Positions 26,511 to 35,856 of a DNA stretch of 64,000 nt are shown here, one piece after another (positions within the stretch are counted from its first letter, which is position 1; each line of letters begins with the position of its first letter). Source of the stretch: Pseudideonella sakaiensis (lineage in GTDB: Bacteria > Pseudomonadota > Gammaproteobacteria > Burkholderiales > Burkholderiaceae_C); the NCBI RefSeq assembly GCF_001293525.1, contig NZ_BBYR01000006.1:1-64000 (forward strand), in the 5' to 3' direction. The position numbers and the translations under genes are program-made. The notes beneath the pieces are model-generated. The model saw only the letters and a list, made by a program, of their open reading frames with translations, was not told the origin of the DNA and made no database searches.

Positions 26511-27710
26511 TCAGTTGCCGGCGGGGGCGGACGCGCCGGCCGCCGGGAAGATCGGCAGGCCGCGCGCATCCACCTTCAGCACCTGCGGCTTCACCGGGAC
26601 ACCGGGCATGATGCGCTGCAGCCCTTCGACGACGACGTGTTCGCCGGGCTTGACGGCGTCGCCCAGCACCACGCGCATGCCGTCCTGCAGCGTGCCCAGC
26701 CGCACCGCGCGGAACTGGGGCTGGCCGTCGGCACCCACCACCACCACCACCTTGCGGTCCTGGTCGGTGCCCACCGCGCGCTCGGGCACCAGCGTGGCGG
26801 TGTAGGGGGCGCTCGTCCCCATGCTGATGCGGGCCGACAGGCCCGGCACGAAGCGGCCGTCGCGGTTGTCGAAGCTGGCGCGCAGGCGGATCGCGCCGGT
26901 CTGCGGATTCAGGCGGTTGTCGATGAAGTCCAGCCGGCCCTGGTGCGGGTAGCCGGACTCGTCGGCCAGGCCGAGGCGCACCACCGGCGGCTGACCACCG
27001 GCCGCACGCACCCGCAGCAGGGTCTGCTCGCTGCCGTCGAAGTAGGCGTGCACGCGGCCGATGGCCGCGATGGTGGTGAGCGCCACCTGCTCGTTCACGA
27101 GGTTGCCGGCGGTCACCGCCGCACGCGACGCGCGGCCGGCGATCGGCGCCCGCACCGCCGTGTGGGACAGGTTGAGGCGCGCCACCTTCAGCGCCGCCTC
27201 GGCCGCCTCGATGTCGGCGGCGCTGGTACGGGCGCCCGCAGCCAGCTGCTCGGCCTCCTGCCGGGCGATCGCCTTGTTCTGCAGCAGCTTCTCGGCCCGC
27301 ACGAGTTCGGCGTCGGCCAGCTCGCGCCGCGCACGGGCGGCGGCCAGCTGCGCGGACGCGCGGGCGACCTCGGCCTCGAAGGGCCGCGGGTCGATGGTGA
27401 AGAGCAGCTGGCCGCGCGCGAGGCTGGCACCGTCGGTGAAGTGGACCTTGTCGATGGTGCCGGCGACGCGCGGACGCACCTCGACGAACTCGGCCGCCTC
27501 GATGCGGCCGCTGAAGGTCTCGAGGTCGGTGACGCTGCGCTGCACCGCCGGCGCCACGCTGACGGGCATGGCCGGCGGCGGGCCGCCCTGGGCATCGGCG
27601 CGCCCGCTGCAGGCCGACAGCAGGACCGCGCTGGCCAGGCTCAGCAGGACCACCAGCGCCGGGACGAGCACACGCGCCGGTCGCCGGGCATCGGGGGTGT
27701 AGGCAGGCAT
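26511..27710 (-). CDS. RND efflux periplasmic adaptor (membrane fusion protein)
   Basis: 399 residues, AcrA/MexA-like. Signal anchor at about 14-35 with a lipobox (LLSAC near 33). Then beta-barrel/lipoyl halves (SGRIEAAEFVEVRPRVAGTIDKVHFTDGASL and LSHTAVRAPIAGRASRAAVTAGNLV) flanking an Ala/Arg/Glu-rich coiled coil (RASAQLAAARARRELADAEL). First gene of the adaptor-pump-channel operon, divergent from the TetR gene. Confidence 0.95.
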   Translation of the reverse strand: MPAYTPDARRPARVLVPALVVLLSLASAVLLSACSGRADAQGGPPPAMPVSVAPAVQRSVTDLETFSGRIEAAEFVEVRPRVAGTIDKVHFTDGASLARGQLLFTIDPRPFEAEVARASAQLAAARARRELADAELVRAEKLLQNKAIARQEAEQLAAGARTSAADIEAAEAALKVARLNLSHTAVRAPIAGRASRAAVTAGNLVNEQVALTTIAAIGRVHAYFDGSEQTLLRVRAAGGQPPVVRLGLADESGYPHQGRLDFIDNRLNPQTGAIRLRASFDNRDGRFVPGLSARISMGTSAPYTATLVPERAVGTDQDRKVVVVVGADGQPQFRAVRLGTLQDGMRVVLGDAVKPGEHVVVEGLQRIMPGVPVKPQVLKVDARGLPIFPAAGASAPAGN

Positions 27711-27796
27711 GGGGAGCTCCTGTGGGGGGCCGGTGATCGGCCATGCGCCGGGCGGCGGGTGCCGGCCCAGGCGCTCGGATTGGGTAGAAACCCTGG

Positions 27797-27808
27797 AGTC
27801 TAGAGACT
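27797..27808. promoter_or_regulatory. AGTCT-AG-AGACT dyad, candidate TetR operator
   Basis: A 12-nt inverted repeat (arms 27797-27801 and 27804-27808) in the 135-nt divergent region between the efflux operon and the TetR gene. A further AGTCT occurs at 27835-27839 and the stretch 27805-27830 is A/T-rich (TTGAAAC and TTTATTGATT), as for a promoter. Such an arrangement is classical for TetR control of RND pumps; binding is inferred. Confidence 0.5.
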
Positions 27809-27845
27809 TTTTTGAAACTTTATTGATTCACCTGAGTCTGTAGGG

Positions 27846-28511
27846 ATGAAAATGCACGCCAGTTGCAAGCTCGAGGAAACTCTGCGCACTGCGGCGGCTC
27901 ACTCCCTTGTCATGCGATCCGACGACGACACCCCTTCCGCCGCCGACGACGCGGGCCCGCTCGCCGAGCAGGGCGACGACGCGCGCCTGCTGGCTGCGCT
28001 CGCGCTGGCGCTGGTGGACAAGCCGCGCGCCACGCTGCACGAGCTGGCGCAGGCCGTGGGCGTGAGCAAGGCCACGCTGTACCGGCACTCGCGCACCCGC
28101 GAGGAGCTCATCGATCGCCTGACCCGCCACGCCACCGGCTGCCTGCAGCGCGCGCTGGAGGAGGCGCAGCTCGACGAGGGGCCGGCGCGTGCGGCGCTGA
28201 CACGCTTCGTGCAGGCGCAGCTGGAGCAGCGCGACATGGCCGCCTTCCTCGTCTACCAGTGGCAGCCCCAGAGCATCCAGAGCGAGGGCTGCGGCAGCAG
28301 CTGCGACGCCTACCTCGGCGCGCTGGACCGCTTCATCCTGCGCGGCCAGCGCGAGGGGGTGTTCCGCATCGACATCAGCGCACAAGCCCAGGCCGAGGCC
28401 CTGATCGCGCTGCTGACGGGCCTGGTGGATGCCGAACGCCGCGGGCGCGTGGCCCGCGCCGGCGTCGCGGCGGCCGTCGAGGCCCTGTTCCTCAACGGCA
28501 GCGCCGCCTGA
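27846..28511 (+). CDS. TetR-family transcriptional repressor of the RND operon
   Basis: 221 residues from ATG 27846; an in-frame ATG at 27912 would give 199. The first start has AGGG just before it and both are plausible. The HTH is ATLHELAQAVGVSKATLYRH (about 62-81), followed by the all-helical ligand domain typical of TetR proteins (VYQWQPQSIQSEGCGSSCDAYL, then LDRFILRGQREGVFRIDISAQAQAEALIALLTGLV). Placed back to back with the efflux genes, it is most likely their local repressor. Confidence 0.88.
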   Translation: MKMHASCKLEETLRTAAAHSLVMRSDDDTPSAADDAGPLAEQGDDARLLAALALALVDKPRATLHELAQAVGVSKATLYRHSRTREELIDRLTRHATGCLQRALEEAQLDEGPARAALTRFVQAQLEQRDMAAFLVYQWQPQSIQSEGCGSSCDAYLGALDRFILRGQREGVFRIDISAQAQAEALIALLTGLVDAERRGRVARAGVAAAVEALFLNGSAA

Positions 28512-28622
28512 CGGCGGCTGCGGCCGCCAGCTTGCGCTGGATCAAGGCACGGCCGCTTGCGGCTCAAGTCGCGCGGCGCGGGACCGATACCCCGTGGACC
28601 CCTGCTCCCGCCCTCGCCTGCC

Positions 28623-30029
28623 GTGAACCGCCTCGACCCGAACGACTCCCTCCTCCTGACCGCGATGGGCGTGCTGGCGGCGGCCGCTGCCGCCTACGGC
28701 CATGCCCACGACGGCCTCGGGCTCGCGCTGGGCCTGGGCGCGCTGCTGCTGGGCGCGGCCACCGCGCTCGCCGCGCTGTCGCGCGGCCGCCTCGGCAGCC
28801 GGATCGGCCTGCCGGCGCTGGGCATGGCGATGGTCGCGCTGGTCATCCACACGGCCCGCGGGCAGACCGAGGCGCATTTCGCCGTCTTCGCCTTCCTGGC
28901 GGTCACCATCGTCTACCGCCACTGGCTGCCGGTGCTCAGCGGCGCGCTGACGATCGCGCTGCACCACCTGAGCTTCAACTACCTGCAGGCCTGGGGCTGG
29001 GGGCCGATGTGCTTCACGGAGCCGGGCCTCGTGCGCGTGCTCGAGCATGCGGCCTACGTGGTGGGCGAGGCTGCCATCCTGCTGATGCTGGCGGCCCGCT
29101 CGCGCGCCGAGTTCGCCGGCAACGAGCAGCTGTCGCGCATCGCCAGCCGGCTCGTCGCGGCCGACGGCTCGATCGACTTCGGCGCCGCGCAGCACGCCCG
29201 CCCGACGCCGGCCACCGCCAGCATGCTGGAGGCGCTGCGCCGCATCGAGTCCGCGATCGGCGCGGTGCGCGCGAGCATCGACGCCATCGCCACCGCATCG
29301 GGCGAGATCGCCCAGGGCAGCGACGACCTGAGCCGGCGCACCGAGCAGACCGCCAGCCGCCTGCAGGCCACCTCCAGCGCGATGGAGCAGCTCACCGGCA
29401 CCGTCCGCCAGTCCGGCGATGCAGCGACGCAGGCGGATGCGATGGCGCGGTCCGCGTCCGAGGTGGCACGCCGCGGTGGCGACGTGGTGCAGCAGGTGGT
29501 GGCCACCATGCAGGACATCCATGCCGCCAGCCGCAAGATCGCCGACATCATCGGCACCATCGACGGCATCGCGTTCCAGACCAACATCCTGGCGCTGAAC
29601 GCCGCGGTGGAGGCGGCGCGCGCCGGCGAGCAGGGCCGCGGCTTCGCGGTGGTCGCCGGCGAAGTCCGCCAGCTCGCGCAGCGCAGCGCCGAGGCGGCGC
29701 GCGAGATCAAGTCGCTGATCGGGAACAGCGTCGCGCGGGTCGAGGCGGGCAGCACGCTGGTCGGCCAGGCCGGCGACACCATGCAGGAGATCCTGGGCAG
29801 CGTCCACCGCGTGAACGACATCATCGGCCGGATCTCCGCCGCGTCCGCCGAGCAGAGCGCCGGCATCGGCGACATCAACCGGGCCGTGGTCGACCTCGAC
29901 GGCATGACCCAGCAGAACGCCGCGCTGGTCGAGCAGTCCGCGGCGGCCGCCGGCAGCCTGCGCGAGCAGGCGGGTCGGCTGTCGGAGGCGGTGCGGCTGT
30001 TCCGGCTGCGCGAGGCGCGAGCGGCCTGA
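28623..30029 (+). CDS. Methyl-accepting chemotaxis protein with a membrane-embedded sensor
   Basis: 468 residues from the GTG at 28623; the frame stays open upstream to a TTG at 28557 but those codons look non-coding. The N-terminus holds about five hydrophobic segments (residues 10-170) with almost no periplasmic loop, including [20 protein letters not shown] and a [17 protein letters not shown] segment. No HAMP is obvious. The cytoplasmic domain is complete, with the hairpin tip [51 protein letters not shown] split here for length. No C-terminal CheR pentapeptide is visible. Ligand unknown; the conserved HH in the membrane segment suggests membrane-level sensing (inference). Confidence 0.9.
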   Translation: MNRLDPNDSLLLTAMGVLAAAAAAYGHAHDGLGLALGLGALLLGAATALAALSRGRLGSRIGLPALGMAMVALVIHTARGQTEAHFAVFAFLAVTIVYRHWLPVLSGALTIALHHLSFNYLQAWGWGPMCFTEPGLVRVLEHAAYVVGEAAILLMLAARSRAEFAGNEQLSRIASRLVAADGSIDFGAAQHARPTPATASMLEALRRIESAIGAVRASIDAIATASGEIAQGSDDLSRRTEQTASRLQATSSAMEQLTGTVRQSGDAATQADAMARSASEVARRGGDVVQQVVATMQDIHAASRKIADIIGTIDGIAFQTNILALNAAVEAARAGEQGRGFAVVAGEVRQLAQRSAEAAREIKSLIGNSVARVEAGSTLVGQAGDTMQEILGSVHRVNDIIGRISAASAEQSAGIGDINRAVVDLDGMTQQNAALVEQSAAAAGSLREQAGRLSEAVRLFRLREARAA

Positions 30030-30034
30030 GCCCG

Positions 30035-30958
30035 TCAGCGGGTCGCGCTGGCGTCGGGCGCGGCCGCGCCGCGATGCAGCAGGAACTCGCGCCGCAGCCG
30101 TTCGGCGGGGCCGCCGCCGAGCATGGCGAAGAACACCACGACGTCCATCGCCACCGGGCTCGCGAGCGAGCCGAGCCGCAGCAGCGCGCCGCGCTCGAGG
30201 TCCTGCCGGATGAGCGAGGTCGGCAGCCACACCGCGCCCTCCCCGCCCAGCGCCAGCTCGCGCAGGCCCATCGCGAACTCGCTGATGCAGCGGACCACCA
30301 CCTGCTGGCGCCGCATCAGCGCCGGCAGCGCCTCGGCGCGCAGGACCTGGCCGAAAAAGCTCTCCGGCGGGAAGCACAGCATCGGCACGGGATCACCCTC
30401 GGCGACACGGCGCAGGCGCCGGTGCAGGGCGGGCGCGGCCACGAGCACGAGGTCGTCCCGACCCAGCGCCTGACGCAAGGCGAACTGCGCGGGCACGTGG
30501 CAAGGGAGCGCCGGAGTCTCGTAGGTGAGCAGCACCTCCGCCTCGCCGCGCATCAGCATCGCCACGCTCTCGGCGCGGTTCTCGGAACGGATGCGGAAGC
30601 TCTGGTTCGGGTCCAGCCGGCGCAGCAGGGCCAGGAACTCGGGCATGTACGACGCCGCCAGCGTGTGCTGGGCGGCGATCGTGATGCCGCCGCTGTCCAG
30701 CGAGGCGGACTTCAGCATCGCGCGGAACTCGTAGATGCGCGACACCAGGTCGAGGATGGCCGGCTGGTTGTCGCGCGCCACGCTGGTCAGCTGCAGCGGC
30801 TTGCGGCTGCGGTCGATCAGCGTGACGCCGAGCCAGTCCTCGAGCATGCGGATGCGGCGCGAGAACGCAGGCTGGGAGACATGGCGCCGCTGGGCGGCTG
30901 CCGAGAAGCTGCCGGTCTCGATCAAGGCGACATAGTCGTCCAGCCACTTCAGTTCCAT
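30035..30958 (-). CDS. LysR-family transcriptional regulator
   Basis: 307 residues from ATG 30958 (MELKWLDDYVALIETGSFS), chosen over a start 27 nt upstream because this is the standard LysR N-terminus. HTH: SFSAAAQRRHVSQPAFSRRI. Effector domain LDSGGITIAAQHTLAASYMPEFL. It is the last gene in the minus-strand group, 54 nt after the hydrolase gene, so this regulator may be co-transcribed with the TRAP/desulfhydrase genes, unusual for LysR proteins, which mostly diverge. The end lies 5 nt from the convergent chemoreceptor gene. Confidence 0.92.
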   Translation of the reverse strand: MELKWLDDYVALIETGSFSAAAQRRHVSQPAFSRRIRMLEDWLGVTLIDRSRKPLQLTSVARDNQPAILDLVSRIYEFRAMLKSASLDSGGITIAAQHTLAASYMPEFLALLRRLDPNQSFRIRSENRAESVAMLMRGEAEVLLTYETPALPCHVPAQFALRQALGRDDLVLVAAPALHRRLRRVAEGDPVPMLCFPPESFFGQVLRAEALPALMRRQQVVVRCISEFAMGLRELALGGEGAVWLPTSLIRQDLERGALLRLGSLASPVAMDVVVFFAMLGGGPAERLRREFLLHRGAAAPDASATR

Positions 30959-31012
30959 CGGCGCCACCCCTGAGAAGGGCGCCATTGTCAGGGCCCGGTG
31001 GACACGGGACCC

Positions 31013-31795
31013 TCAGGCGGCTCTCGCGGGAAGCGGCGACTGCAGGAACTCCCCCACCAGCGCGTGGAAGAGCGCCGGGCGCTCGAGGTGCAGCGCATGC
31101 GAGCAAGCCGGCAACACCGCGAGCGAGGCGCCGGGGATGGTGCGCCAGAGCGCCTCGATGAGCGGCCAGCCGTAGGAGCGATCATGCTCGCCCCAGACGA
31201 CGAGCGTGGGTGACGGGATCGCGGCGAGCCGGTCGCGCCCATCCCAGGCTTCCATCGCGTCGAGCCCGGCGCGCGCGGCCTGCGCGCTGGCGCACACGGC
31301 CAGCGCCGCCAGCGCGGGATACGCCGGCGAACGCTCGCGCTCCAGCAGCCAGGTGGCGGAGGTGCGGCGCGCCATGCGCTCGATGCCCTCCTCCGCCAGG
31401 CGCTCGCGCGAGCGCTGCATGGTCTCGAAACGGCCCGGGATGCTGCCCAGCGCCGCCGTGGCGCAGAGCACCAGCCGCAGCACGCGCGCCGGCGCCTGGT
31501 GCACCATCTCCTGCACGACCATGCCGCCCATCGAATGGCCGAGCAGGTGGAAGCGCTCGATGCCCAGCGTGTCCAGCGTCGCCAGCACCGCGCGCGCGTG
31601 CGCCGCGATGTCGCCGGGAGCGCTGCGGTCGGCGGCTGCGCCGTAGCCGGCGAGGTCGGGCGCGATGACGTCGAACTGCCGGCCCAGGGCATCGATCTCG
31701 GCGATCCATTGCGACGAACCGCCCAGGAAGCCGTGCACCAGCACGAGCGGCTCGCCCCGGCCGGCGCGGCGCACGGGCAGCGGGAGCGGGTTCAT
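31013..31795 (-). CDS. Alpha/beta-fold hydrolase
   Basis: 260 residues. Oxyanion motif VLVHGFLGGSSQW, nucleophile Ser88 in HLLGHSMGGMV, acid in WGEHDRSYGW and catalytic His in LPACSHALHLERP, so a complete triad. The family resembles beta-ketoadipate enol-lactone hydrolase (PcaD) and meta-cleavage-product hydrolases. Start ATG 31795 overlaps the stop of the TRAP large-permease gene (ATGA). Being coupled to a TRAP importer suggests that it acts on an imported ester, lactone or thioester; substrate unknown. Confidence 0.9.
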   Translation of the reverse strand: MNPLPLPVRRAGRGEPLVLVHGFLGGSSQWIAEIDALGRQFDVIAPDLAGYGAAADRSAPGDIAAHARAVLATLDTLGIERFHLLGHSMGGMVVQEMVHQAPARVLRLVLCATAALGSIPGRFETMQRSRERLAEEGIERMARRTSATWLLERERSPAYPALAALAVCASAQAARAGLDAMEAWDGRDRLAAIPSPTLVVWGEHDRSYGWPLIEALWRTIPGASLAVLPACSHALHLERPALFHALVGEFLQSPLPARAA

Positions 31796-33093
31796 TTCAT
31801 CGCCTGCGGCAACCATGTCGCGACCTCCGGGACAGCGATCAGCAGCGCGATCAGCGCGCACATGCTGGCAATGAAGGGCAGGCAGCCGGTGATGACCTCG
31901 CCGATCGCGATCGTGCCGCGGCTGACGCCCTGGATGACGTAGAGGTTGAGCCCCACCGGCGGCGTGAGCACCGCGATCTCCATCGTGATCGTGTAGACGA
32001 TGCCGAACCAGACCAGGTCGAAGCCCGCGGCCTGCATCAGCGGGAAGATCGTCGGCAGCGTGATGAAGGTCATCGACACGGGCTCGAGGAACATGCCGAG
32101 CACCAGGTAGAAGACGATCACGATGGCCAGCACGAGCCAGGGCCCGAGCTGGTAGGACATGAACAGCTCGGTGAACTGCTGAGGCACCCGGTAATAGGTC
32201 ATCACGAACCCGAACAGCACGCCGGCCGACAGCAGCAGGCCGAGGTAGCCCATCGTGCGCATCGTGGCGAACAGCGCGGCCTTGAATCCGGCGAGGTCGA
32301 GGCCGCCGACACCGAAGGCCAGGATCACCGTCAGCAGCGCCGCCACCGCCGCGGCCTCGGTCGGCGTGGCGATGCCGGTGTAGATCGACAGCGTGATGAC
32401 CAGGCCGATGGCGAAGATCGGTCCGACCGAGACGAGCATCTGCCGCAGGCTGCTGCGTTGCGACCGGTCGACCGAGGGAATGTGCGAGGGTCGCACCCGG
32501 CCCCACACGTAGACCACCCCGCAGAACAGCAGCACCAGCACCAGGCCGGGCACGATGCCGGCGATGAAGAGCTCGCCGATCGAGGTGTCGGTGACGATGC
32601 CGTAGAACAGCAGGATCAGGCTCGGCGGGATCAGCACGCTCAGCGTGCCGCCCGCGGCGAGCACGCCGCTCGACAGGCGGTTGTCGTAGCCGAGCTTCTG
32701 CATCTCGGGCAAGGCCACGCCGCCGATCGTCAGCGAACCCACCATCGACGATCCGCACACCGCGCCGAAGCCGGCGCAGGCGGCGATGCTGCCGTAGGCC
32801 GCCGAGCCGCGCACGCGCACGCCGCGGTGCATGAACGCATAGAGGTTCGGCCCGATGCTCGAGCGCCCGATCAGCTCGCCCAGGAACACGAACAGCGGCA
32901 CGGCGAGCAGCACGTAGTCGATCCACACGCCCCACAGCTTGAGCTCGCTGCTGACGAGCGCGGTCGACCAGCCCTGGATGTAGAAGAGGAAAGGCAGCGA
33001 CGCGGCCGCCAGCGCAAAGGGGATCGACAGCCCGATGCCGATGAACAGGACCAGCAGCAGCAGCAGCCCGGCCCCGACGTGATACCACTCCAT
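31792..33093 (-). CDS. dctM: TRAP transporter large permease (DctM type)
   Basis: 433 residues, about 12 hydrophobic segments. Family blocks: VPLFVFLGELIGRSSIG, GFGAVCGSSMVGSLTIGGVALPEM, GTLSVLIPPSLILLFYGIVT, and the end VGLNLYVIQGVSRGTIAIGE. Sodium-driven secondary importer subunit. It sits 13 nt after the DctQ gene and overlaps the hydrolase start by 4 nt. Confidence 0.95.
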   Translation of the reverse strand: MEWYHVGAGLLLLLVLFIGIGLSIPFALAAASLPFLFYIQGWSTALVSSELKLWGVWIDYVLLAVPLFVFLGELIGRSSIGPNLYAFMHRGVRVRGSAAYGSIAACAGFGAVCGSSMVGSLTIGGVALPEMQKLGYDNRLSSGVLAAGGTLSVLIPPSLILLFYGIVTDTSIGELFIAGIVPGLVLVLLFCGVVYVWGRVRPSHIPSVDRSQRSSLRQMLVSVGPIFAIGLVITLSIYTGIATPTEAAAVAALLTVILAFGVGGLDLAGFKAALFATMRTMGYLGLLLSAGVLFGFVMTYYRVPQQFTELFMSYQLGPWLVLAIVIVFYLVLGMFLEPVSMTFITLPTIFPLMQAAGFDLVWFGIVYTITMEIAVLTPPVGLNLYVIQGVSRGTIAIGEVITGCLPFIASMCALIALLIAVPEVATWLPQAMK

Positions 33094-33106
33094 GGGTGCT
33101 CCTGCG

Positions 33107-33607
33107 TCAGTGTTCGGTGTCCGGCCGCGGCTCGGCCAGCAGGGCTGCCAGACGCAGCATGACGTACAGCGTGAACACCGTCAGGGCCAGGGCCCCCGGG
33201 GTCCAGAACATCCAGCGAGGCCACAGCAGGATCTCCGACGCGGCCCCCGAGTCGAAGGCGCGCAGCGTGGCGTCGATGCTCGCGATGGCGAAGAAGCCGC
33301 CGACGATGCTCATCAGCACCAGGTTCAGCAGGTCGAGGCTGCGCCGGCCGCGCGGCCCCAGGGCATCGCGCAGGAAGAGCACCTTGGGATAGGCGTCCTC
33401 CTTCAGCGCGAAGGCCAGGCCGAGGAAGGCGGCCGGGAACAGCAGCAGCGCGGTGGCCTCCGTCACCGTGCCGTCGGGCCGGCCGACCACGTAGCGCATG
33501 AAGACGCCATAGGAGATCCACAGCATCTGCACGACGACGATCGCCGCACCGGCGCCGGCCAGGAGGATGGCCACGCGTTCCGCATGGCGCAGCAGGGTCG
33601 CGAGCAT
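33107..33607 (-). CDS. dctQ: TRAP transporter small permease (DctQ type)
   Basis: 166 residues with four hydrophobic segments. The middle SYGVFMRYVVGRPDGTVTEATALLLFPAAFLGLAFALKED matches the DctQ core. It pairs with the large permease in the TRAP membrane unit. Adjacent to dctM (13 nt) and dctP (7 nt). Confidence 0.93.
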   Translation of the reverse strand: MLATLLRHAERVAILLAGAGAAIVVVQMLWISYGVFMRYVVGRPDGTVTEATALLLFPAAFLGLAFALKEDAYPKVLFLRDALGPRGRRSLDLLNLVLMSIVGGFFAIASIDATLRAFDSGAASEILLWPRWMFWTPGALALTVFTLYVMLRLAALLAEPRPDTEH

Positions 33608-33614
33608 CGGCTAC

Positions 33615-34613
33615 TCAGAGCGAGTTCCTGGCGAACAGCGCGCGCACCTTGCCCGCCAGCTCGGGCCCGCAGGCGCTGTCGACCTCGGCCTTCCACTTGG
33701 TGGCGATCGCATCGGCCATCGCCTTGCTGCGGGCCCGCGGCAGGGTGGTGACGGTGCCGCCCTGCTTCACGGCGTCCGCGATGCTCGTGTCGACCGACTT
33801 CTCGTACTCGGGCTTGAGCCAGACCTCGGACTCGCGCGCCGCGGCCAGCAAGGCCGTCTGGTCGGCCGGGCTCAGCGCGTCGAACTTGCGCTTGTTCACC
33901 ATGTAGACGATGTTGCCGTAGAACATCCCGGCCTTGACCATGTGCGGCATCACGCCCCACAGCTTCCACGCGCTGTAGGTGGCCACGCCCATGTTGATGC
34001 CATCGACCACGCCGCGCTCTGCCGACTGGAACACCTCCTTCGGCGCGATGAACACCGGCTTGCCGCCCCAGGTCTCGATCATCGTCGACACCAGCGGTCC
34101 GATCGAACGCACCAGCTTGCCGTCGAGCTTGCCGATGTCCACGCCCGGCGTCTTGAACCACCACTCCTGGTCGTAGGAGTAGTTCGAGTTGATCAGCGGC
34201 ACCAGGCCGGCCTTCGCGGCCTCGGGCTTCATCAGCGCGGCATAGTCGGCATCGAGCTGGATCTGCTTGCCCATGTCGACCACCATCGGGTAGAGCGACG
34301 TGGCTCGGAAGCAGGGCAGGCGCTTGTCGGCCGGCATCCAGCTGATGTCCGAGACGCCCCCGAGCACCGCGTCGATGCCCTCGCTCCAGCCGTGCAGCGT
34401 CGACGAGGGGAAGATCTCCACCTTGACCCGGCCGGACGTCTTCGCTGCGGCGAGTTCCGCGAACTTCTTGAAGCCCTGGTAGCGCACGTCGACCTCGTTG
34501 ACGTAGGTCGAGAGGCGCAGCGTGGTCTGCGCCGCGGCCGGGCTGAGCCAGGCCGCGGCCGCCAGGGCCAGCGCGCCCAGGCGCAGCAGGGATGCGGAAG
34601 GGGAACGGGACAT
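33615..34613 (-). CDS. dctP: TRAP transporter solute-binding protein (DctP type)
   Basis: 332 residues with a Sec signal peptide (LLRLGALALAAAAWLSPAAAQ). The mature protein begins TTLRLSTYVNEVDVRYQGFKKFAE, and the DctP-family segment GGVSDISWMPADKRLPCFRA and the substrate Arg region (KLVRSIGPLVSTMIETWGGKPV) follow. The Arg in the latter usually binds a carboxylate. Ligand probably an organic acid or amino-acid-like sulfonate given the next gene (inference). Confidence 0.94.
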   Translation of the reverse strand: MSRSPSASLLRLGALALAAAAWLSPAAAQTTLRLSTYVNEVDVRYQGFKKFAELAAAKTSGRVKVEIFPSSTLHGWSEGIDAVLGGVSDISWMPADKRLPCFRATSLYPMVVDMGKQIQLDADYAALMKPEAAKAGLVPLINSNYSYDQEWWFKTPGVDIGKLDGKLVRSIGPLVSTMIETWGGKPVFIAPKEVFQSAERGVVDGINMGVATYSAWKLWGVMPHMVKAGMFYGNIVYMVNKRKFDALSPADQTALLAAARESEVWLKPEYEKSVDTSIADAVKQGGTVTTLPRARSKAMADAIATKWKAEVDSACGPELAGKVRALFARNSL

Positions 34614-34640
34614 GCACTTCTCCTTGAAGCGGAAACGGAG

Positions 34641-35648
34641 TCAGGACGTGGGGAGGCCGAAAGCCGAGGGATAACCGAACAGCGCGGCCGAGCCGCCCGT
34701 GTGCAGGAAGACGACGTTCTGGCCGGCCTGGAAGCGCCCCTGGCGCACCAGGTCGATCAGCCCGGCCATGCCCTTGCCGGAGTACACCGGGTCGAGCAGC
34801 AGGCCCTCGGTGCGGGCGAGCAGCGTGACGGCCTCGACCATGCCGGGCGTCGGCAGGCCGTAGCCGTCCCCGACGTGGTCGCAGTTCGCCTCGACGGCGC
34901 TGCGCGGCAGCTCGCCGCGCAGGCCCAGCAGCGCCCAGGTGCGGCAGGCCAGGTCGTAGACCATGCTCTCCTGCTTCTCGCGCGCTGCGCGCACGCCGAT
35001 GCCCAGCAGCCGCATCGGGCTGTTCAGCGCCTGCACCCCCACCACCAGGCCGGCCTGGGTGCCCGCGCTCCCGGTGGCGTGCACCAGCGCGTCGATGCGC
35101 AGGCCGCGCTCGGCCGACTGCTGCACCAGCTCGAGGGCCGCATTGGCATAGCCGATCGCGCCCAGCGGGTTGGAGCCCCCACCCGGGATCACGTAGGGCC
35201 GGCGGCCCTGCTGGCGCAGCCGCGCGGCCACGGCCTCCATCTCCGCCTGCATGTCGGCGCCGCCCGGCCGGCGCTCGACGGTGGCCCCGTGCAGGCGGTC
35301 GAGCAGCACGTTGCCGCCGTCGGTGTAGTCGGGGGCGGTGTAGCCGGTGCGGTCTTCCAGCAGCACATGGCACTGCAGGCCCAGCCGGGCAGCCGCCGCG
35401 GCGGTCTGGCGCGCGTGGTTGGACTGCGTCGCGCCCTGCGTGATCACCACGTCGGCGCCAGCGGCCACCGCGTCGGCCATCAGGAACTCGAGCTTGCGGG
35501 TCTTGTTGCCGCCGGTGGACAGGCCCGTGCAGTCGTCGCGCTTGACCCACAGGCGCGGGCCGCCGAGCAGGCGCGAGAGATTGTCCAGCGGTTCGAGCGG
35601 CGTCGGGAAGTGACCGAGACGGACTCTGGAGAATCGGGCGATGTCCAT
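34641..35648 (-). CDS. PLP-dependent D-cysteine desulfhydrase / L-cysteate sulfo-lyase-type enzyme
   Basis: 335 residues, fold-type II PLP enzyme of the ACC deaminase/D-cysteine desulfhydrase family. The Schiff-base Lys is in [16 protein letters not shown], and [19 protein letters not shown] and the phosphate-binding [15 protein letters not shown] follow. Family members cleave D-cysteine, ACC, or L-cysteate (CuyA). The [11 protein letters not shown] context and the coupling to a TRAP importer favour the desulfhydrase/sulfo-lyase branch over ACC deaminase; I cannot separate the two. ATG 35648 has an AGAGGA site upstream. First gene of the TRAP operon. Confidence 0.88.
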   Translation of the reverse strand: MDIARFSRVRLGHFPTPLEPLDNLSRLLGGPRLWVKRDDCTGLSTGGNKTRKLEFLMADAVAAGADVVITQGATQSNHARQTAAAAARLGLQCHVLLEDRTGYTAPDYTDGGNVLLDRLHGATVERRPGGADMQAEMEAVAARLRQQGRRPYVIPGGGSNPLGAIGYANAALELVQQSAERGLRIDALVHATGSAGTQAGLVVGVQALNSPMRLLGIGVRAAREKQESMVYDLACRTWALLGLRGELPRSAVEANCDHVGDGYGLPTPGMVEAVTLLARTEGLLLDPVYSGKGMAGLIDLVRQGRFQAGQNVVFLHTGGSAALFGYPSAFGLPTS

Positions 35649-35856
35649 GATTGCATTCCTCTTGCGATGAGGAGCATGTTCGGGTCTCCCGACGTCGGCG
35701 TCCAATCGAATGATCGGGCCGTATTTTTCGATTTGCGCATACAGCGCCCGGCTCGGCGCAAGGTCACGCCAGGCCGTGCCGGCCGCCCCCGGGCCATGGC
35801 GAGCGGCCCGCGCATCCTGCGGGCACATCGCCACCGGCCGGCGCGCAGGCGCAGGG

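Noticed and set aside
22693-26805. 1370-codon open frame on the plus strand across the RND genes
   Set aside because: It is antisense to the pump and adaptor genes; composition is Arg/His/Gln-rich with no domain sense, a normal effect of high-GC coding DNA.
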